DNA from: Cyanobium sp. | GTDB lineage: Bacteria; Cyanobacteriota; Cyanobacteriia; PCC-6307; Cyanobiaceae | Length of the DNA: 64,000 bases | Direction: 5' to 3' | Assembly: GCA_014191755.1 (NCBI GenBank) | Contig: BJHE01000008.1 | Location: forward strand, 27,072 to 91,071 | Part shown: one piece after another, positions 25,673-35,524 of the stretch | Position numbering within the stretch: position 1 is the first letter of the stretch | How the letters are laid out: the number at the start of each line of letters is the position of its first letter | Translations under genes and position numbers: made by a program | Notes under the pieces: model-generated | What the model was told of the DNA's origin: nothing | The model's database searches: none | Seen by the model: the letters and a program-made list of their open reading frames with translations, nothing else

Positions 25673-28189
25673 CTATCCCTTCGGATGGTTAGCCTGATCC
25701 GATGGCTCCGTGCCATTGACTTGATTAGCATCATTACCATTACCAGACTTCAGCTTTGACTGGCGCAACTCGCGGGAGACGCCCTCTTCATGGTAACGCT
25801 GAACGGCAGCACTACTACCGTCGCTAATATAACGATCTGTGACATAAGAATCACGGTAGCCGCGCACCAAGTTACCAACATCACGGGCATAACGTCCAAG
25901 TCCTTCACCGTTTTTGCCATAAGTTGAAGAGGAACCGCTGTCATTGGCATAGGCATAGTGGTAGTAGTATCCATATTCATAACCATAATCATTCAGGCGG
26001 CTTGGGAAGTTCACTTGATTACAGATCAGCCCCAACACATCAACACCGGTGGCCTTGATTCGGCGACAGGCCTGTGGAGCCAATTCACGGCTAACCTTGC
26101 CAAGACCAACGAGGAATAAAATCCCATCCAGTTTTTCGCCAAGCAGAATCGGGTCAGAGAGCATCAGACAGGGTGGAGCATCAAACAGCACCATATCGTA
26201 TTCAGTGAGAGCGCGAATTTCATTGACAACTTCTTGGGCGCGGGTTGAGTTCAACAATTTCGCTGGGTCTGGCGGTTTCGGCCCAGCGGGTAAGATATCA
26301 AGATTATCTTGGATCGGTTGAATCAATGACTTCAACGGCACCGAAGAGTTGGTAAGTATGGTTGAAAAGCCCTCCCCATTAGCCAATCCGAGGTAGCGGG
26401 TCTGCATCGGGAGACGCATATCAGCATCCACCACGAGAACCTTGAGGCCAAGGTCGGCAAGGGTACGAGCAAAGATGGTGACAGCTGTCGATTTACCTTC
26501 GCCTTGGGTCGATGAAGTCACGGCGACAAGGCGAATGTCCCGATCGGAACGAAGCAGTCGGAAAGTGGTGAACAAACTGCGAAGTGATTCCTTGATGGCA
26601 AAGCGTTCACTAGCGCTCATCTTGGATATACTGGTCGAAACATCCACCCCAGACTCAAGGGGAAGATAAGGAATTAAACCCAGAACTGGTAATTGCAATT
26701 CTCTTTCCGTTTCCATCGGAGTATGGAATACGTTGTCAGTACGCTCGCGAAGGATCGCTGCACCCAGGCCAGAAACTAGACCGAGCATCAGGGCGCGCAG
26801 CAAATTACTTTGAAGATTTGGTTCAACAGGGATTTCGTTAAACTCCGCCGGAGCAATCACTTGCCAGGGAGAGGTGGAGCGGGCCCGCTGGAGCCGATAA
26901 TTATCACGAGCAATCAAATAACTGGAATAATTTTCTCGAGCAGATTTTAGATTTGAAGCCAACTCTTCATATTTTTTCATCAGAGAAGGGCTGTTCTTGA
27001 AGTTCTCATTCAACAGCAAGATCTGCCGGTTAAGTTCATCCTGCTGGGATTCGTTGGCAAATAATTGTGCCTTGATCGCATCGGTAGCCTGCTTTCGAAC
27101 AACTGGGAGAATGGCATCGCGTTGGGCGAGTATGGATTGAACGATTGGGGAATCATCTTTGTACACAGCTCGAGCGTTAGCAAGCTTCTGTTCAAACTCA
27201 TCAAGAGTCTCATTTGGAGTGGTTTGTCCTGCCCCGATTTCATTGCTATCATTGGCATCACTCCTTCCAGGAATCACGGTACCTTGGCGGCCCAATTGCT
27301 GGATCGGCGTCGGCGCTCCACTGGGTGTCCAATTAAGGCGTCCGGACTGGACGGAGGCAAGCTTGCTTTTTAAATCGTTGTGCTCGACTTGCAGAGCCAT
27401 AGATTTTGCTACCAAATCGTCTCGATTTGACACGATTTTTTCAGCTAAGCCGCTAGGATCCAAAACGTTGTATTTTTGCCGAAAATCAAGAAGCTGAGCC
27501 TCTAATTTGGTAACATTGTTGCGAAGCCTAGGTGCTTGCTGCTCAAGAAATTCTACCCCAGAATTTAGAGTAGACTCTCGCTGCGACTTTGAAAATTTTG
27601 TGTAATCCTTAGACAATTCATTTAAGATTAAACGTCCCTTAGCTGGATCGCGCCACCGTAGATTGACATTTAAAACCTCTTCAACGTTTCCGGCAGGAGC
27701 GATCGAAAGATTGGAAATCAAGTCATTAATCGAAACTCCCATCCGATCAGCCACCGGCTTAACAAGCAGAGGGGATCTCATCAGTACAATCAGACTGGGA
27801 ACATCATTTTTTTGGGTTTGCCGAGCAATGGTTTCTAGCTTGCTTTCACCACCTCGTGAAGCCTCCATTTCAAAAGGGTTGCTGATCTGGATTTGAAATC
27901 CACCCTCATAAACAGGCGAAAAAATCCTTTGGCGCAAAGTGTTCAGGGCCAGCGCCCCGGAAACCAAGCCAAAAGTGAGAAGGAAAACACCCTGGCGTCG
28001 TTTGATCGTCCTGATCAACCCCTTGATGCCCCCTCCGCCGTCCCCCTCCGCTGGGGCCAAAGGAGACGGTGAAAGGCCGAGATCAAATCCCTGATACCGG
28101 GCACCGGGCTGGGCACCAGCCAATAAAGCCTCTGATCCGGGCTGGTTACCGCCGGGGAGGGGTTGGCGGGAGGCGCCCGTGAGTGTCAC
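25673..28189 (-). CDS. Polysaccharide chain-length determinant / BY-type tyrosine autokinase (Wzc-like)
   Basis: An 838-residue protein. Cytoplasmic N-terminus, a membrane segment near residue 70 (GVFLLTFGLVSGALALNTL), a Wzz domain with a long coiled-coil-rich periplasmic region, a second membrane segment near residue 455, then the kinase domain: Walker A TSSTQGEGKST (Lys566), Walker A' VVDADMRLP and Walker B VLFDAPPCLML. The C-terminus holds a tyrosine cluster (YGYEYGYYYHYAYA) plus further tyrosines, the usual autophosphorylation tail. Such proteins regulate polymerisation and export with Wza. GTG start; transcribed away from the divergent wza-like gene. Confidence 0.93.
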   Translation of the reverse strand: MTLTGASRQPLPGGNQPGSEALLAGAQPGARYQGFDLGLSPSPLAPAEGDGGGGIKGLIRTIKRRQGVFLLTFGLVSGALALNTLRQRIFSPVYEGGFQIQISNPFEMEASRGGESKLETIARQTQKNDVPSLIVLMRSPLLVKPVADRMGVSINDLISNLSIAPAGNVEEVLNVNLRWRDPAKGRLILNELSKDYTKFSKSQRESTLNSGVEFLEQQAPRLRNNVTKLEAQLLDFRQKYNVLDPSGLAEKIVSNRDDLVAKSMALQVEHNDLKSKLASVQSGRLNWTPSGAPTPIQQLGRQGTVIPGRSDANDSNEIGAGQTTPNETLDEFEQKLANARAVYKDDSPIVQSILAQRDAILPVVRKQATDAIKAQLFANESQQDELNRQILLLNENFKNSPSLMKKYEELASNLKSARENYSSYLIARDNYRLQRARSTSPWQVIAPAEFNEIPVEPNLQSNLLRALMLGLVSGLGAAILRERTDNVFHTPMETERELQLPVLGLIPYLPLESGVDVSTSISKMSASERFAIKESLRSLFTTFRLLRSDRDIRLVAVTSSTQGEGKSTAVTIFARTLADLGLKVLVVDADMRLPMQTRYLGLANGEGFSTILTNSSVPLKSLIQPIQDNLDILPAGPKPPDPAKLLNSTRAQEVVNEIRALTEYDMVLFDAPPCLMLSDPILLGEKLDGILFLVGLGKVSRELAPQACRRIKATGVDVLGLICNQVNFPSRLNDYGYEYGYYYHYAYANDSGSSSTYGKNGEGLGRYARDVGNLVRGYRDSYVTDRYISDGSSAAVQRYHEEGVSRELRQSKLKSGNGNDANQVNGTEPSDQANHPKG

Positions 28190-28333
28190 GTCGAGTAGGG
28201 AATACAGATTCAGTCATCTTAAGCCCCTCGTCCCTGATGCGACGCAACAAAAAGAGCCCTTCACGTTCTGGCACCCTTGAACTCCCTAGCCACGGGACCC
28301 GTTTAGACTGGGAAGCCGGTTCCGAATTTTCGC
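28190..28333. promoter_or_regulatory. Divergent promoter region between wzc-like and wza-like genes
   Basis: The 144 bases between the two divergent start codons must hold the promoters for both export genes. A TTTAGACT near 28309-28316 could be a -10 element for the + strand gene, but no well-spaced -35 box is present. I see no strong inverted repeat. Shared control of the two partners is inferred from the layout. Confidence 0.4.
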
Positions 28334-29545
28334 GTGCCCGTTCCCGACTCCAGGCGAGGCCTCCAACCAGGGCGTAGCCTTTCCCTTACCAGGCTGCTGG
28401 GCTCACAGACACGGAGCCGACAGCACGTCCAATTAAAGTGGGTCCTCGCCGTGGCGTTGCTGATTTGTGGCCCATCGACTGAATTGGCCCGGGCAGGCTC
28501 CAACCCTGATTCTTCCTTAACCAGGGATCAGGCCCCATTCCAACCTGGCCAAAGCAAGGGATCAGCTAATCTTACACCTGCCCGTCTCAGTATTACTGAG
28601 GTATATGCCGATCTCTACGTGCTCGGCCCCGGTGATGGACTGCAACTCACCTTTCTCGATCCAGCGGCGAAAGAGATCGGTGGACCCTTCGGCATCCTGC
28701 CGGATGGCACCAGCAGTCTTCCCCTGCTGGGTTCGGTTCAGCTAACCGGACTCACGATCGGTCAAGCCAGCCGCTGGTTGTCCAGCCTCTATGGCAAGCA
28801 GTTGAAACGTCCACAGCTCTATCTCACCCTGATCACCCCCCGCCCGGTGAAGGTTTCGATCATCGGTGAGGTGGAAAAACCTGGCCTCTATCCCCTTCCA
28901 CCCTTCTCCACACCGGTTTCAGCCATTCAGCAAGCCGGTGGGATCACGGTGAACTCTGATATCCGCAAGGTGACACTCCGGCGTCAAGCTGGTATCGATG
29001 GAAGCCAGAAACAGGCCACCCTTGATATCAGCCAAGTCTTGCTCAACGGAAATCAGCTTCAGAATCCTGTGCTGTTTGATGGAGACACCTTGATCATCGG
29101 CTTCACCAAGGAGGTGCCTGCCGAAATCCGCGAAATCGGAGCTTCAAATCTAGCTCCCACGTCTATCAGTGTAACGATTCTGGGTGAGGTAAAAACACCG
29201 GGTTCTGTAAGTCTCCCTGCCAACACTCCGCTGGTGGAAGCGATCTTCCGCGCCGGTGGACCGGTGCGCTGGCGGGCCAACAAAAATCAGGTTGAGCTCG
29301 TACGTTTCAGCCGCGACGGCAAAGCGACACGTCAGACTTTTAGCTACAACGATACCACCAATCTATCTCTGAAAAATCCCCCTCTTCGCAATGGTGACAC
29401 GGTCATTGTGAAATCGAGTTTCTATGGCAAGGTTTTGAATGCTTTCTCTGATATCGCCGTACCGATCGGGGCTGCGAGCAGTGCTGCAAATTTGGTCAAC
29501 ACTTGGTACTTCTATAGAAATTGGAACAACAACAATAACAATTAA
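28334..29545 (+). CDS. Polysaccharide export protein, Wza/OPX family (SLBB domains)
   Basis: A 403-residue protein with an N-terminal export signal (LKWVLAVALLICGPSTELARAG). The poly-export domain starts at about residue 90 (YVLGPGDGLQLTFLDP). Two SLBB-like repeats follow, VSIIGEVEKPGLYPLPP and VTILGEVKTPGSVSLPA, each followed by an 'AGG' turn. The C-terminus is an unusual run of asparagines (WNNNNNN). OPX proteins form or gate the outer-membrane polysaccharide channel with Wzc. The divergent wzc-like gene is the expected partner. The GTG start puts about 30 Arg-rich residues before the signal, so a later start is possible. Confidence 0.9.
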   Translation: MPVPDSRRGLQPGRSLSLTRLLGSQTRSRQHVQLKWVLAVALLICGPSTELARAGSNPDSSLTRDQAPFQPGQSKGSANLTPARLSITEVYADLYVLGPGDGLQLTFLDPAAKEIGGPFGILPDGTSSLPLLGSVQLTGLTIGQASRWLSSLYGKQLKRPQLYLTLITPRPVKVSIIGEVEKPGLYPLPPFSTPVSAIQQAGGITVNSDIRKVTLRRQAGIDGSQKQATLDISQVLLNGNQLQNPVLFDGDTLIIGFTKEVPAEIREIGASNLAPTSISVTILGEVKTPGSVSLPANTPLVEAIFRAGGPVRWRANKNQVELVRFSRDGKATRQTFSYNDTTNLSLKNPPLRNGDTVIVKSSFYGKVLNAFSDIAVPIGAASSAANLVNTWYFYRNWNNNNNN

Positions 29546-29611
29546 AGTAAATCTTTAAAATCGAGTTTGGTTTCGCCTCATTTTAGTTGACAAACTCTTC
29601 TTCCTCACACC

Positions 29612-30742
29612 ATGGATTGCCATTCCCGCCCCTCGACCCCAAACCGCGCCATAGCCTGGGCCTTACTCAGTCAGTCCATTTGGCTACCCCTTCTTGCTCT
29701 TGATGTGCACGATCGCTGGCAGGCCCAGATTCGGGTACAACGGGAGGTTGCCGAAGCCGCGAGCCGCCGCTCTCCCCGGGAAGAGATCCCGCAGATTCAG
29801 CTCCCTGGTGGCGTGACCACCGCAGCTAGCAAGCAGAAAGACACTGGCCTGCTTCTCGGGAGCGCCACCCGGTCGCCCCTGAATCCCTCCGACCGAACCG
29901 GCATGGTGAGCGAAGCGGGCTTCTCCGGCTTCGCGCCGACCGGTCCTTCCCACATGTTGAATCCCGGGCGAACAGACGCCATCCCCGGTACTCCAACAGC
30001 GGCTTCAGGCCCTGGCGAGCTTCAGCTGCGCCGTGGAAACTCCCCCCTCGGCCTCTCCACCGCAGCGAGCTCGCCTAATCCCCTTCTCCAGACTTTCAAC
30101 AGGGCCGAATTGCTCGGGGGCAGCCTTGGCCTGAGCGATCTCAACAGCCCCGCAATGCCTCCCCTGGCCATGGCTGAACGGGCCCGCTGGCAAAGGAGCG
30201 GTGATCCCCTCGCTCCCCTGCCCGGAGCCTGGAGGGAACCGATGCGACGAGCCCTCCAGGGCCTGGCCACCAGTAAGGGCGCCGCTACCAGCGTCACGGC
30301 AGCCAGGGTGGTTCATGTGCCCTCGCTCCGGGTGCGCCAGTCAACTCCAGTGCCCCTGGCGGTACAACCGGATGGCAGCGTCGACATCCTCACTAAACCG
30401 GACAACCCGGCTGTGGTGGATGAAATCCGCCAATGGTCGTCACGCCAGCCCACCTCGGGACAGCCCGGAGTCACCGCTGCTGTGGTCCATCTCGAACCCC
30501 TGCCCGAGGCGCCCCGCGAGCTAGAGCCTGCCACCATCCAAACCAGCACCGCCGCGCCGATCCAAGCCCCCCTAGCGACAAACAGCCGGCCCGCGGCCGC
30601 TGAACCCGCAGTCGCCCCAAGCCCACCCCCCGTGGCCGCAGCCCCGGCCCCCGAGGTGACGGCACCACCCCCGCCGGCAGCCGCTCCATCCGCCAGTAGC
30701 GCAGTCCCCCCAGGGTCAGCGACTGGAGCCAGCATCCCCTGA
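29612..30742 (+). CDS. Unrecognised protein with N-terminal anchor and Pro/Ala-rich tail
   Basis: A 376-residue protein. One hydrophobic stretch near the N-terminus (AIAWALLSQSIWLPLLALDV) may anchor it or act as a signal. The middle is rich in Ser, Gly and Pro. The last 100 residues are almost entirely Pro and Ala (PPPVAAAPAPEVTAPPPPAA), likely extended and able to span periplasm or cell wall. I do not recognise a domain. It follows the wza-like gene, so a role in polysaccharide export or attachment is plausible but unproven. No PEP-CTERM signal is present. Confidence 0.65.
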   Translation: MDCHSRPSTPNRAIAWALLSQSIWLPLLALDVHDRWQAQIRVQREVAEAASRRSPREEIPQIQLPGGVTTAASKQKDTGLLLGSATRSPLNPSDRTGMVSEAGFSGFAPTGPSHMLNPGRTDAIPGTPTAASGPGELQLRRGNSPLGLSTAASSPNPLLQTFNRAELLGGSLGLSDLNSPAMPPLAMAERARWQRSGDPLAPLPGAWREPMRRALQGLATSKGAATSVTAARVVHVPSLRVRQSTPVPLAVQPDGSVDILTKPDNPAVVDEIRQWSSRQPTSGQPGVTAAVVHLEPLPEAPRELEPATIQTSTAAPIQAPLATNSRPAAAEPAVAPSPPPVAAAPAPEVTAPPPPAAAPSASSAVPPGSATGASIP

Positions 30743-30746
30743 GAGC

Positions 30747-31070
30747 ATGGCGTCGGTTCCCGTGAACACCCTGCTCCAACAAGGCTGCGGCTTCACCCTC
30801 GGCCTGGTCTGCGCCACGGCCCTGCCGGTCTGCTCGGGCGAGATTCTGGTGGCTGGAGCGGAAAACAGGCCAGTATGGAGAGCTGGTTCATCTGTGGCGG
30901 AGGGCTCCACCGCAGGACACCCCCCTGTTCCCACCTGGTCTGCCGTTCCTCTTGGACCCTTAGCGAGCCCAGGCTGGGATCTACTCCCAATCGGGCCTCG
31001 CCGAGCACCGGGCTGGTCGCCACCCGCACCGCCGGTGATCAATAAGTCACCCCTGTGGCAGAGGTTCTGA
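30747..31070 (+). CDS. Possible small secreted protein, unrecognised
   Basis: Starts 4 bases after the preceding stop. The first 30 residues (NTLLQQGCGFTLGLVCATALPVCSG) resemble a signal peptide ending at VCSG. The remaining 75 residues are Pro/Gly/Trp-rich without motif. Position suggests co-transcription with the Pro/Ala-rich protein. High GC makes chance ORFs common here, so it may not be a gene. Confidence 0.35.
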   Translation: MASVPVNTLLQQGCGFTLGLVCATALPVCSGEILVAGAENRPVWRAGSSVAEGSTAGHPPVPTWSAVPLGPLASPGWDLLPIGPRRAPGWSPPAPPVINKSPLWQRF

Positions 31071-31085
31071 CGCCGGCGCTAGACG

Positions 31086-31616
31086 CTACGCGGCCACCGC
31101 CAGCACTGCCTCGCTGATCGCCCGTCGCTGTTCGGGGTCGTACCCCCAGCGATCGAGAAAGTCGAGATCGGGGCCGCTGGCCTGGCCGGCAGCCTGCAGG
31201 AGAAGCTCCAAACGCTGCTTGACCAGATTCGGATCAAGCTGGCGCAACAGCTCGGTGCTCCTATCCCTCACCCGTTCCGATCGGGCCTGCTGGGTGGCAT
31301 CGCCGCTGCGCTGATGGTGCAGCGCCATGGCCGTGGACATCGCCAGATTGCGGGCAGTGAGATCGACCACCCCCTCGCCCGCCTGCCGCAGCTGCAGCAC
31401 CAGGGGCTCGGGGGGGCGATCCATTAAGGCACTGTCGCTGCTGAGGCTCACCACGAAAAAACCTCGCGCACCATCACGGCTGTTCACCAGGTGGGCCACC
31501 TGATCGGCGAGCACCTCATCGCTTAGCTCGCCGGCCTCCCAGAGAGCAAGCCCCTGGGCGGCTTGCTCCATCGCCTGGGGGAACGTGGGAGCAGAGGCTC
31601 CGGAATCAGTAGTCAT
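31086..31616 (-). CDS. Conserved-looking hypothetical protein
   Basis: ATG 31616 gives a 176-residue soluble, mostly helical protein (FPQAMEQAAQGLALWEAGEL, LLLQAAGQASGPDLDFLDRW); the track's longer start runs into era. No signal or membrane segment. It is divergent from era with a 99-base gap. I do not recognise a named family. Composition and the clean start in the gap support a real gene. Confidence 0.7.
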   Translation of the reverse strand: MTTDSGASAPTFPQAMEQAAQGLALWEAGELSDEVLADQVAHLVNSRDGARGFFVVSLSSDSALMDRPPEPLVLQLRQAGEGVVDLTARNLAMSTAMALHHQRSGDATQQARSERVRDRSTELLRQLDPNLVKQRLELLLQAAGQASGPDLDFLDRWGYDPEQRRAISEAVLAVAA

Positions 31617-31715
31617 GCGGCTGGCCCCCAGCGGATAGGTTTCCAGCCTATGAAGTGGTGCCACCGGCTGCCATGCGACGGTCACGGGGGGAGCGCTAGC
31701 TGCCAGGCTTGCTGC

Positions 31716-32660
31716 ATGGAGATTTCCCAGGCCCTGCCGGTCAGTCCTGATGGGTTCCGATCCGGCTTCGTTGCCCTGATTGGTCGCCCCAATGTGGGCA
31801 AGTCCACCCTGCTCAACCAGCTGGTGGGGGAAAAGGTGGCCATCACCTCTCCCGTAGCCCAGACCACCCGCAACCGGCTGAGGGCGATTCTCACCACGCC
31901 CTCGGCCCAGTTGGTGCTGCTGGACACGCCCGGCATCCACAAGCCCCACCACCTGCTGGGCGAGCGCCTGGTGCAGAGCGCCCGCGGGGCGATCGGCGAG
32001 GTGGATGTGGTGCTGTTGCTGGTGGATGGCAGCCAGCCAGCGGGACGGGGCGACGCCTACATCGTGGAGCTGCTACGCCAAGGCAACCTGCCGGTGCATC
32101 TGGCCCTCAATAAGCACGATCTGGTGGAACCCGGACGGGCTATGGAACTGGCGGACTCCTACCGGGAGCTGCTGGCCGGCGGCGAAGGCGAATCCGGCCT
32201 CCCCTGGCCCCTCCATCCGGTGAGTGCCCTCACCGGGGAAGGCACAGCCGAACTGGTGCGGAGCCTGGCGGCTGATCTGCCCGCAGGACCCCACCTCTAT
32301 CCGGCCGATGCCGTGAGCGACCAGCCGGAACAGTTGCTCCTGGCCGAGCTGATCCGGGAGCAGGTGTTGCATCACACCCGGGAGGAGGTGCCCCATTCGG
32401 TGGCGGTGAGGGTGGAGCGGATTGTTGAGGATGGGCCCCGGACGGCGGTGCTGGCGACGGTGGTGGTGGAACGCAGCAGCCAGAAGGCGATCCTGATCGG
32501 CAAGGGCGGCAGCATGCTGCGGGAGATCGGAAAGGGCGCCCGGCTGCAGATGCAGAAGGTATTCGACGGACCCGTCTACCTGGAACTCTTTGTGAAGGTG
32601 GTGCCGCACTGGCGGCGCAGTGCCTCCCGCCTAGCCGAACTGGGCTACACGGGCGACTGA
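31716..32660 (+). CDS. era: GTPase Era
   Basis: ATG 31716 (314 aa) is chosen over the track's 31563, which overlaps the divergent gene. The G domain has G1 GRPNVGKSTLLNQL, switch I region VAQTTRNRL, G3 LLDTPGIHKPHH and G4 LNKHDL. The C-terminal KH domain includes QKAILIGKGGSMLREIGKGA, the GxxG RNA-binding loop. Era binds the 3' end of 16S rRNA and couples 30S maturation to growth. Length matches the family. Confidence 0.96.
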   Translation: MEISQALPVSPDGFRSGFVALIGRPNVGKSTLLNQLVGEKVAITSPVAQTTRNRLRAILTTPSAQLVLLDTPGIHKPHHLLGERLVQSARGAIGEVDVVLLLVDGSQPAGRGDAYIVELLRQGNLPVHLALNKHDLVEPGRAMELADSYRELLAGGEGESGLPWPLHPVSALTGEGTAELVRSLAADLPAGPHLYPADAVSDQPEQLLLAELIREQVLHHTREEVPHSVAVRVERIVEDGPRTAVLATVVVERSSQKAILIGKGGSMLREIGKGARLQMQKVFDGPVYLELFVKVVPHWRRSASRLAELGYTGD

Positions 32661-32746
32661 CGAGCCCAGCGCTTGTTTCGCTGGCCCAGACATGGCGGCC
32701 CTGGCGAGACGGCTGAGCGATGCATTGAAGAAGGGCGGCTGAGAGG

Positions 32747-33372
32747 ATGAGCCGGTGCATGGCGATCAGCTTGAGCGAGTTTCCCCCCTCCGACTTGGCG
32801 AGTTTTCTCCGGCTCTGTGACGGTGAGTGGCTCACGGTGCGCAGCCGCTTCGAGCTTCAGAACACCGGGAGTGACGATGCCAACCCAACGCCTCCTGCCG
32901 AGGCCGAGCTGGAGGCATCGGCGGGGCCAGCTAGCCAAGGGCCCTTTGGCGGCGACGATCCCGGCCCGACGGCATCCGAACCCCAGGAACAGTGGCACGA
33001 CAGTGCCCGCGGGGCCCTGCTCGTGACTTATCTGGAGCCGGGGGAACCGCACGAACCGGGGGCGTTGCAGGTGACGCCCCCGGCGCTCGATAGCCGAGCG
33101 GCCACACCGCAGCGCTTGCACTTCCAGGCGGGGGGCGGTTTTGAGCGCAAGGATCAGGCCGGCAACGCGCTCAGCCATGGCACCTGGCAACTCTGGAGCG
33201 ACGGCAGCATGGAGCTCGCCCAGAACGGGGCCGACTCCGTGGTGTGGGAGCGGATCTGGTTCACCAAGCCCAACCTGCGCCTGCGGAGCAGCGTGGAGCA
33301 CGGCCGAGACGGCAGCCCTTGCCGTGCCAGCTTCAGCTCCGAGATCCGCCGCGTCAGCCGCCCCGCGCCGTG

Positions 33373-33373
<1 letters not shown>
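32747..33373 (+). CDS. Phycobiliprotein lyase, CpcS/CpeS family
   Basis: The N-terminal [19 protein letters not shown] and C-terminal [17 protein letters not shown] and [13 protein letters not shown] match the CpcS/CpeS lyases (DUF1001 type), which attach phycobilins to cysteines of phycobiliproteins. A Pro/Glu-rich insert of about 40 residues (around residues 40-85) makes it longer (208 aa) than usual lyases. It overlaps the TrmD-IspF ORF by one base. ATG 32759 is an alternative start. Which bilin and subunit it serves cannot be read. Confidence 0.8.
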
Positions 33374-34640
<1,267 letters not shown>

Positions 34641-34644
<4 letters not shown>

Positions 34645-35393
34645 CCCCACCCCCGGAACCCACCAAGCCCCGCCTCGACCTCCGCCTCGACTTGGAGCGC
34701 CGCAGCCGCCTGGGAATGGTGGAGGCGATCTGGGGCGAACACAAGAGTGCCGAGCAGATCGCGGCGGCCCTGGAGGGTTTGCACCAAGCCGGCCAGGTCG
34801 GCCTGGTGACCCGGGTGGTTCACTCCAAGGCCGAGGCGGTACTCACGAGCCTGCTAGCCAGGGGGCATGACCCCGCAACCTGGTGCTATCACCCGGACGG
34901 CCGCTGCATCTGCTCAGCTTCATTGCCCCAGGCTGATCCCGAACGGGCAGCGGTGGCGATCGTGGCCGGAGGTAGCAGCGATTTGATCGTAGCTAGCGAA
35001 GCCAGCCTGGCCCTGGCCTGCCACGGGATCGCCAGCGATCTGGTGCTGGATGTGGGCGTGGCCGGACTGCATCGCCTGCTCGGCCAGCTAGATCGCATCA
35101 GGAGGGCTCCGCTGCTAATCGCCTGTGCCGGTATGGAGGGCGCCCTGCCCACCGTGCTGGCCGGCCTGTTGCCCCAACCGGTGATCGGAGTGCCGGTTTC
35201 GGTGGGCTACGGGGTAAGCGCCGGTGGGCAGGCGGCCCTGCAGGGGATGCTCGCGAGCTGCGCGCCGGGACTCACCGTGGTGAACATCGACAACGGCTAC
35301 GGAGCCGCGATGGCGGCCCTGCGCATCCTCGGGTCCTCAGCCATGGGGCCTGTGCAGGGTGAAGAAGCAGGGGATGTTCACCCGGTGCGGTGA
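34641..35393 (+). CDS. larB: LarB-like nickel-pincer cofactor carboxylase (PurE-related)
   Basis: The C-terminal two-thirds match LarB/AIR-carboxylase-like proteins: [55 protein letters not shown] and [16 protein letters not shown]. LarB carboxylates and hydrolyses nicotinic acid adenine dinucleotide in synthesis of the nickel-pincer cofactor of lactate racemase. Neither LarC nor LarE is in the window, so the complete pathway cannot be judged. Length of 250 aa is normal. The start overlaps the IspF stop. Confidence 0.88.
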
Positions 35394-35457
35394 GCTGGCG
35401 GTCCGAGCGTTACAGCGGGCAATGATGGCAGTTTGCGGAGGGCTGCCACAAGCTAAA

Positions 35458-35496
35458 TCCCTCCTGCAGGGCTCACAAGGAAGCCTGCGGGAGGGA
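35458..35496. terminator. Strong GC-rich hairpin between convergent larB and DUF1517 gene
   Basis: TCCCTCCTGCAGG and CCTGCGGGAGGGA form a 13-bp stem with one G-U pair and a 13-base loop. It sits in the 131-base gap between convergent genes, so it can act on both strands. On the minus strand it is followed by ATTTAG; on the plus strand no T-run follows. Confidence 0.55.
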
Positions 35497-35524
35497 CTGG
35501 GCTGCCCGGGAAGAGCAGCGCGGT

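Noticed and set aside
29612-30742. PEP-CTERM substrate for the local exosortase
   Set aside because: The C-terminus is PPGSATGASIP without a PEP motif, a hydrophobic span or a basic tail.
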